From: Cryomorphaceae bacterium
GTDB taxonomy: Bacteria > Bacteroidota > Bacteroidia > Flavobacteriales > Schleiferiaceae
Assembly: GCA_013205365.1 (NCBI GenBank)
Contig: JABMNC010000044.1
Coordinates: forward strand, 1-33,289
Reading direction: 5' to 3'
Length of the DNA: 33,289 nt
Shown here: positions 27,738-33,289 of the stretch, piece after piece
Numbering within the stretch: position 1 is the first letter of the stretch
How the letters are laid out: the number at the start of each line of letters is the position of its first letter
Translations under genes and position numbers: made by a program
Notes under the pieces: model-generated
What the model saw: the letters and a program-made list of their open reading frames with translations, nothing else
What the model was told of the DNA's origin: nothing
The model's database searches: none

Positions 27738-28418
27738 ATGAAAACATACTTTATAATTGGTCATCGTAGCGGAATTGGACGCGCCCTTGCCGAATTGCTT
27801 CTTCAGCGCGGAGACTACGTCCTTGGCCTGTCGCGCCAGCCGGCTGACTTTTCGCATGCCAACCTTCGCGAAATTCAAGCCGATATTGTAACCTGGGACG
27901 GCTCTGGGCTTCCCGAAGAACTCGACGGGTTGGTCTACGCTCCCGGCAGCATCAACCTAAAACCCTTCAAGGGTTACAAGATCGAAGACTTTAGGAACGA
28001 CTTCGAAATCAATGCTCTTGCTGCGGCCTTAACGCTCCAGAAGGCCGAGAAAGCGCTTCGTGCAGCCCAAGGTTCTGCACTGCTCTTTAGCACGGTAGCT
28101 GTTTCTCAGGGAATGAGCTACCATGCAAGCATTGCCATGGCTAAAGGCGCTGTAGAAGGTCTCGTGCGGTCCCTTGCAGCGGAATGGGCTCCTGCAATGC
28201 GGGTCAATGCCATAGCCCCGTCCATCACCGATACTCCCTTGGCGAATAAAATACTCGGCAACGAAGCCCGCGCGGCGGCAGCGGCAGAACGCCACCCCCT
28301 AAAGCGCGTCGGCCAAGTAGCTGATTTGGCCCATGCTGGCCTTCTTTTGCTCGACAATTCATGGATCAGTGGCCAGGTTTTGGGAGTCGACGGCGGCATG
28401 AGCAGCCTTCGCCCCTAG
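27738..28418 (+). CDS. Short-chain dehydrogenase/reductase (SDR) family oxidoreductase
   Basis: MKTYFIIGHRSGIGRALAELLLQRGDYVLGLSR...LVYAPGSINLKPFKGY...SALLFSTVAVSQGMSYHASIAMAKGAVEGLVRSLAAEWAPAMRVNAIAPSITDTPLA...GQVLGVDGGMSSL. ATG at 27738 (track start 27696 is upstream). Confidence 0.93.
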   Translation: MKTYFIIGHRSGIGRALAELLLQRGDYVLGLSRQPADFSHANLREIQADIVTWDGSGLPEELDGLVYAPGSINLKPFKGYKIEDFRNDFEINALAAALTLQKAEKALRAAQGSALLFSTVAVSQGMSYHASIAMAKGAVEGLVRSLAAEWAPAMRVNAIAPSITDTPLANKILGNEARAAAAAERHPLKRVGQVADLAHAGLLLLDNSWISGQVLGVDGGMSSLRP

Positions 28419-29059
28419 TGATTACCGAAGCCCTTTGGACCCAATGGGCGCCGCGCTACAGGGCCCAGTTCTTTAATTCCCTAAGCGGGCCTCGACAGGT
28501 CGGCTTGCTCACTTCGTTCTCGCCCGAAGGCATTGCCAATGCGGCCGTGTTTAGCCAAACCCTTCATGTGAGCGCCAACCCGCCCCAGCTTGGTTTTCTG
28601 TTTCGGCCCCTAACCGACGAGCACCAAGGGCTGCGCTACTGCAGGGAGCAACAAGCCTTCGGCTTTCATCTTCTGGGCGGACAGCAGTTCGAGGCAAGGC
28701 AGCTTCACCAGTGCAGCGCTAAGTATCCTGAGGGTCAGAGCGAGCTTGACTCCGTCGGCCTACCCTGGCAGTCCTTTGAGCACATTCCTGCCCCTCGCAT
28801 CACCTCGGCTTTGGTTGCTTACGGACTTCGACTCGACGAAGAGCACCTTCTCGCCAACGGCAGTGTTTTGTTGGTGGGGTCCGTCGTTGAGGTGCACCTT
28901 GCCCCTTCAATGACTATCGAAGAATATGGATTTGTGCCAATGCCCCAGGACCATTTTACCGCACAAGGTCTTGACACCTACTTGCACAGCAAGACCGTGG
29001 CTCAGCTTCCCTATGCGGAAGTTAATGCAGAGGTGACCGATCCATTGCTCAAGCCATAA
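28418..29059 (+). CDS. Flavin reductase family protein (FMN-binding split barrel)
   Basis: FFNSLSGPRQVGLLTSFSPEGIANAAVFSQTLHVSANPPQLGFLFRP...HLLGGQQFEARQLHQCSAKYPEGQSEL. GTG at 28418 shares its G with the SDR stop; track start 28361 overlaps the SDR. Confidence 0.82.
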   Translation: MITEALWTQWAPRYRAQFFNSLSGPRQVGLLTSFSPEGIANAAVFSQTLHVSANPPQLGFLFRPLTDEHQGLRYCREQQAFGFHLLGGQQFEARQLHQCSAKYPEGQSELDSVGLPWQSFEHIPAPRITSALVAYGLRLDEEHLLANGSVLLVGSVVEVHLAPSMTIEEYGFVPMPQDHFTAQGLDTYLHSKTVAQLPYAEVNAEVTDPLLKP

Positions 29060-29062
29060 ACC

Positions 29063-29216
29063 GTGCGCGGAGTAGCCAAGAATAACCTGCCCCAAGGACT
29101 GCATCCAATGCGGCCGACCCTTTGCCTGGCGCAAAAAATGGGAGCGCGACTGGGATCAGGTCAAATTTTGCTCGGACCGCTGCCGTGGGGATTCTAAAAA
29201 AACACAAAGCCCATGA
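29063..29216 (+). pseudogene. DUF2256 mini-protein gene with an apparent frameshift
   Basis: Frame from GTG 29063: [11 protein letters not shown]. Frame from 29094: [40 protein letters not shown], the DUF2256 CxxC...WRKKW...CSxxCR signature. The frames break at CCCCAAGG (about 29090-29097). The stop overlaps the photolyase ATG (ATGA). Not in the ORF track. Confidence 0.8.
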
Positions 29217-30736
29217 TTCTTAGACTCATCCTGGGCGACCAACTCAACCCCAAGCACTCCTGGTTTGACAGCCCGCGCGAAGACGTCGTCTACGCCCTGT
29301 TTGAATCCGAAGAAGAACTCCGCTACGCCCCGCACCACCGCCAAAAAATGCTCGCCTTCTTGCACGGCATGGAGCGGCTTGCTCATAACCTCGAGGCCGA
29401 AGGCCATCGTGTGGCCTACTGGACCCTCGACGACCCCCGGCAGCAAGGAAGCCTTCGGGCAAACCTGGAAGCCCTCCGAGCCGAAATAGAACAAACAGGT
29501 CAAACGGTACAAATTGAGTATCAGGAGCCCGACGAATGGAGGCTAAGCGAGTCTTTTAAGGGCCTTGGGACCTGCGTACCGAGCGAACACTTTCTCACCG
29601 AGCGAAGCACGGTAGCCAATCAGTTTGCGGGCAAAAAGACCTTCCTCATGGAATCGTTTTACCGAGTAATGCGTCAAAAGTGGAATGTTCTCCTCAATGC
29701 GGCAGGCCAGGCAGAAGGAGGAGCCTGGAACTTCGATTCCGACAACCGGTCCAAGTGGGACCCCAAGCAAAGCGTTCCGGCCGAGTGGCGGGCGCACCAT
29801 AACCTAAGCGAGCTGAATGAACGCCTCGATCGTCATGGAATCCCAAGTTGGGGTGAAGCCAGCGCAGAAGACTTCCCTTGGCCCGCCGACCGAGCCGAAG
29901 CACTCAGCATCCTCGACCATTTTATAGAGCACCTACTTCCGCTTTTTGGTCGGTTTCAGGACTCTCTGGCCGAAGATCAGGACTTTCTCTTTCACAGCAG
30001 ACTATCCTTTGCGCTCAATACCAAAATGCTTAGTCCGCTTGAGGTAGTTCAGCGAGCAGAACAGGCCTATCGCATGGAACCACAGCGCGTTCCCCTTGCC
30101 GCCGCTGAAGGCTTCATTCGGCAAATTTTGGGTTGGCGCGAATACATCCGCGGTATTTATTGGGCAAAAATGCCCGAATACCAGAACCTGAACTTCTTTA
30201 ACCACGACCGAGCCCTACCCGACTGGATGTTCACCGGTAAAACTAAAATGCGCTGCCTAAGCGTCGCAGTGGACCAAAGCCTGCGTACGGCCTATGCCCA
30301 CCACATTCAGCGCCTTATGGTTATAGGCAACTTTGCTCTTCTGTCGGGACTGGACCCCAGCAAACTCGATGCATGGTACCTCGGCATTTACATCGACGCG
30401 GTGGAATGGGTCGAGCTGCCCAACACCCGCGGCATGAGCCAGTTTGCCGACGGCGGCATTGTGGGAACCAAACCCTATGTAAGCAGCGGATCCTACCTCA
30501 ATAAGCAGGGCAACCACTGCGCGAAATGCACCTATTCCGTCGCCGAAAAAGTGGGCGATAATGCCTGCCCCTTTAACTCCCTTTACTGGCATTTTCACGA
30601 ACGCAACCGGCACCTGCTCGAGCGGAATCCCCGCATTGGAATGGTCTACCGAACCTGGGACAAGATGAACCCCGATCATCGTGAATCTTTACTTGATCAG
30701 GCAGAGCATAACCTAAATAGAATAAACGAGTTATGA
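29213..30736 (+). CDS. Cryptochrome/photolyase family protein, FeS-BCP type (PhrB-like, putative 6-4 photolyase)
   Basis: [18 protein letters not shown]...EFxx; [24 protein letters not shown]; four Cys spaced C-x87-C-x2-C-x12-C (MRC...[27 protein letters not shown]), as for the 4Fe-4S ligands of bacterial FeS-BCPs. Confidence 0.93.
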   Translation: MILRLILGDQLNPKHSWFDSPREDVVYALFESEEELRYAPHHRQKMLAFLHGMERLAHNLEAEGHRVAYWTLDDPRQQGSLRANLEALRAEIEQTGQTVQIEYQEPDEWRLSESFKGLGTCVPSEHFLTERSTVANQFAGKKTFLMESFYRVMRQKWNVLLNAAGQAEGGAWNFDSDNRSKWDPKQSVPAEWRAHHNLSELNERLDRHGIPSWGEASAEDFPWPADRAEALSILDHFIEHLLPLFGRFQDSLAEDQDFLFHSRLSFALNTKMLSPLEVVQRAEQAYRMEPQRVPLAAAEGFIRQILGWREYIRGIYWAKMPEYQNLNFFNHDRALPDWMFTGKTKMRCLSVAVDQSLRTAYAHHIQRLMVIGNFALLSGLDPSKLDAWYLGIYIDAVEWVELPNTRGMSQFADGGIVGTKPYVSSGSYLNKQGNHCAKCTYSVAEKVGDNACPFNSLYWHFHERNRHLLERNPRIGMVYRTWDKMNPDHRESLLDQAEHNLNRINEL

Positions 30737-31950
30737 TTGCCTGGTGGCTCCGTCACGATCGCCGACTCAGCGACAACTCTTGCTGGGAATTTGCACTCAA
30801 AGAAGCAGCTAAAACAGGCGAAGAGGTCAGGGTTTTCTTTGCCTGGAACCGCCTCCACCTTGATGCTGGAATTGGTGGAATTCCGCGCATGAGCGCGCGT
30901 CGCATCGACTGGACGAAAAAAGACCTTAAAATGATGCGCACAGAGCTTCAAAAACACGGAATCAACCTAGAAGAAACCGAAGGTTCCGCCCTTGATTGGC
31001 TTCGAACGCACCGACCGAGTACCCTCACCTACAGCTTTGCGGTGGCTCATGAGGAGCGCCAAGACGAAGCCCAACTTTTGCCCTTGGTAAAGCGGATTCA
31101 AGGATTTTGGACGCACAGTATTCTCGAACCAGACAGCATTCCGGGGGGATTAAACCAACTGCCAGAGGTTTTCACCCCCTTTAGGCACAAGATTGAGCGA
31201 GAAAACCTCCGCTTTGAATTGCCTCCCTTACTGGTGAAGCCCAACGTGGAATCTCCCACCTCAAGCAGTCTAGCCTTTCCCTTTGAGCCTGGCGAAGCCT
31301 CGGCATTAGCCCGTCTAATAGCATACATGGGCAATCCAGAAGGAGCCGCGGAGTACAAGACACGCCGCAATGGTCTTCTCGGGACCGAATATTCCACCAA
31401 ATTTTCTCCATGGCTGGCATCGGGCGCACTGAGTCCACGCCGAATTTGGCAGGCTTGCCTGTCTCTCGAGGAGTCGCTCGGAGGCAGTCCCGAGGTAGAA
31501 TGGATCCGCGTGGAACTTCTTTGGCGGGAGTACTTTCAATGGGTCGCCTACCGTGCAGGCAGCCGACTTTTTATTAAAAAGGGATTTAGGGAGCAGTCGC
31601 CCCGAGCCGGATTCAACGCCCGGGCATTCCAACGTTGGGTCGACGGCCTAACCGGTGACGATTTTGTAAACGCAGGCATGCGAGAACTCGCAGAAACGGG
31701 CTTTAGCAGCAACCGCGCTCGGCAGAATTTAGCGTCCTACCTGATCCACGATCTCGGCATCGATTGGCGCTACGGTGCCGCATACTTTGAGGCGCAACTG
31801 CTTGACTACGACCCGGCGAGCAATTGGGCTAATTGGGCCTATTTGGCTGGCGTGGGCAACGACCCCCGCCCTGTTCGGCGATTCAACACGGTCAAGCAGG
31901 CCCAAGACTACGATGCCAACCGAGCTTTTCGCAAGGCTTGGCAGCAGTAG
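30733..31950 (+). CDS. DASH-type cryptochrome/photolyase
   Basis: [15 protein letters not shown]...GTEYSTKFSPWLASGALSPRRIW...VELLWREYFQW...FVNAGMRELAETGFSSNRARQNLASYLIHDLGIDWRYGAAYFEAQLLDYDPASNWANWAYLAGVGNDPRPVRRFNTVKQAQDYD: cry-DASH C-terminal motif. Confidence 0.93.
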   Translation: MIAWWLRHDRRLSDNSCWEFALKEAAKTGEEVRVFFAWNRLHLDAGIGGIPRMSARRIDWTKKDLKMMRTELQKHGINLEETEGSALDWLRTHRPSTLTYSFAVAHEERQDEAQLLPLVKRIQGFWTHSILEPDSIPGGLNQLPEVFTPFRHKIERENLRFELPPLLVKPNVESPTSSSLAFPFEPGEASALARLIAYMGNPEGAAEYKTRRNGLLGTEYSTKFSPWLASGALSPRRIWQACLSLEESLGGSPEVEWIRVELLWREYFQWVAYRAGSRLFIKKGFREQSPRAGFNARAFQRWVDGLTGDDFVNAGMRELAETGFSSNRARQNLASYLIHDLGIDWRYGAAYFEAQLLDYDPASNWANWAYLAGVGNDPRPVRRFNTVKQAQDYDANRAFRKAWQQ

Positions 31951-31987
31951 TAACGATAAAAACTCCGCCTGCATAGTAAATTGCGGC

Positions 31988-32260
31988 ATGCAACAGGACC
32001 TACGAATTATCGCACTCTACTTTCGCGGGCTTTTCTATCGCTACGAAAACTCCAAAGGAGGCATTCCCATTGGAGAAACCCTGCTCCTGCAGGAGATGCT
32101 CCTGCGCAAAGTAATTGCTCCGCACCCGCTGGATGCGAGCCGTGCCATTCTCACCTTTCGCGGCGAACGATACGCCAAAGACATTGTGCACAAAATGATT
32201 CGTCCCGTGCTCTATATTATTTTAAGCATCATCTTGGCCGCTACGCTCCTTGGAATCTAA
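31988..32260 (+). CDS. Small uncharacterised membrane protein (90 aa)
   Basis: ATG 31988 within track ORF 31775..32260: MQQDLRIIALYFRGLFYRYENSKGGIPIGETLLLQEMLLRKVIAPHPLDASRAILTFRGERYAKDIVHKMIRPVLYIILSIILAATLLGI; C-terminal TM helix. Confidence 0.6.
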   Translation: MQQDLRIIALYFRGLFYRYENSKGGIPIGETLLLQEMLLRKVIAPHPLDASRAILTFRGERYAKDIVHKMIRPVLYIILSIILAATLLGI

Positions 32261-32879
32261 GCATCTTAAATTTTTGGCTCCCCTTTTACTGCTGCTTTTT
32301 GTGGGATTATTGCCAATGGCCAATGCCCAGACCCAGGTATGGGCTTCTGCGACGGTCAAGGCAGCCTTGAGCAAGAGGTGGGATGCCGCCGCATCCATAG
32401 AGCAACGATGGCGGGGCACGGAATTCAATCAGTTCGCAGACCTGCGCATTAATCGGGACGCAAAAAATAAATGGAACTACTTCTATGAATTTAGAGCACC
32501 CTTCTCTCAAAGCACTAAAGCAAGGCATACTCTGGCTCTCGAGAAAACGTTTAAGCCTAAAATTTCAGGCCTTAAAATCGCAGACGTGAATGCGGGTATT
32601 CGCTACCACTTTAACCGCAACGCATCCGTTCGATATGGACTTTATGCCCAGCGCAACCTTGGAATATGGACCCCTGAGGTTAGTTACGAGTGGTGGCACG
32701 AGCAATTCAGCCCCTTTTCAAGCCTGCGGCGCACTCGCCTTACCGCAGGGCTTAGCATCAAGCAGGGAAAGCACTTAAAATGGTCCGCAACAGTTGCGAT
32801 GCAGCAGAACTACCGAGGCTTGGATAACCTCGAAGCCGATTTTGCCATCGTCCGATTGGGCCTGCGCTACAAGGTCTAG
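32250..32879 (+). CDS. DUF2490-like outer membrane beta-barrel protein
   Basis: Signal peptide ending PMANAQTQ, then VWASATVKAALSKRWDAAASIEQRWRGTEFNQFADLRINRDAKNKWNYFYEFRAPF...LRYKV; amphipathic strand pattern and terminal LGLRYKV. TTG start, overlapping the upstream gene. Confidence 0.75.
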   Translation: MESKHLKFLAPLLLLLFVGLLPMANAQTQVWASATVKAALSKRWDAAASIEQRWRGTEFNQFADLRINRDAKNKWNYFYEFRAPFSQSTKARHTLALEKTFKPKISGLKIADVNAGIRYHFNRNASVRYGLYAQRNLGIWTPEVSYEWWHEQFSPFSSLRRTRLTAGLSIKQGKHLKWSATVAMQQNYRGLDNLEADFAIVRLGLRYKV

Positions 32880-33289
32880 GTCCAGGCAAAGGACCCCAAG
32901 CCGTCGAGGGTAAGTTCAGTCTGAATTCCAGTCTTTAAGTTTTTGACCTGTATCGACTGTGCTCGCTCTTCCTGAGCGCCAGCCATGACGACAAACTGGG
33001 CGCCAATCTTGTCTGCGTAGTCAAACTGCTTTTTAATCTTTGCGGATTCTGGGTAGAGCACGGTTCGGATTCCTATGGCGCGAAGGGATTCGGCTACCCT
33101 AAAGGCATAGTCGGCCTCCTGGTCGCCCAATTGAAACACTAGGACCTGTGGGCCAAAGGCGAGGTCCGGGAGAAGACCCAGTTCCTCGAGGCAAAGCAAA
33201 ATTCGGTCAAGACCAAAACTGATTCCTACACCGCTCAAGCCCGGAGCACCAAAAATGCCTGTTAAATTGTCGTAGCGTCCGCCACCGCC
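32876..33289 (-). CDS. hisS: Histidyl-tRNA synthetase, C-terminal part (continues beyond window end)
   Basis: Reverse frame open to the window edge: GGGGRYDNLTGIFGAPGLSGVGISFGLDRILLCLEELGLLPD...: HisRS motif 3 (GGRYD...GVGISFGLDRI) and anticodon-binding domain. Confidence 0.96.
   Translation of the reverse strand, partial: GGGGRYDNLTGIFGAPGLSGVGISFGLDRILLCLEELGLLPDLAFGPQVLVFQLGDQEADYAFRVAESLRAIGIRTVLYPESAKIKKQFDYADKIGAQFVVMAGAQEERAQSIQVKNLKTGIQTELTLDGLGSFAWT

Noticed and set aside
29063-29200. In-frame reading [44 protein letters not shown] as an intact gene
   Set aside because: Only the first 11 residues look like DUF2256; the conserved Cys motif is in the other frame.
1-33289. tRNA/rRNA genes, CRISPR arrays, transposons, phage or defence systems
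   Set aside because: None recognised by eye. Absence was not confirmed with tRNAscan, Rfam, CRISPR or HMM tools.

Overview
The 33.3 kb window reads as a compact, mostly housekeeping chromosomal segment from a Bacteroidota genome, probably Flavobacteriales-like. The taxonomy is inferred from gene content, gene order and TAnnTTTG-type promoter boxes, not proven. It holds about 29 protein-coding genes plus one cobalamin riboswitch. Gene order: a partial YncE/BtuG-like lipoprotein and a BtuB-like TonB receptor behind the riboswitch; HMG-CoA lyase; pyrD; smpB; pcm; a lipoprotein; a polyprenyl glycosylphosphotransferase; 3-hydroxyacyl-CoA dehydrogenase; argS; arginase; ftsK-lolA-lptF; two glycosyltransferases; ribB with a degenerate RibA domain; tamB; tsaD-(RimB-like protease)-rimK-rsmE; hutH; a light/flavin cluster (SDR, flavin reductase, a frameshifted DUF2256 mini-gene missing from the ORF track, an FeS-BCP photolyase, cry-DASH); a small membrane protein; a DUF2490 protein; and partial hisS. 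I found no tRNA, rRNA, CRISPR array, phage or transposon. No clearly undescribed defence or mobile system is visible. The best leads are the frameshifted DUF2256 gene in the photolyase cluster, the B12-uptake locus, the near-leaderless divergent promoters (including a perfect inverted repeat between arginase and ftsK), and the catalytically incomplete RibA domain.
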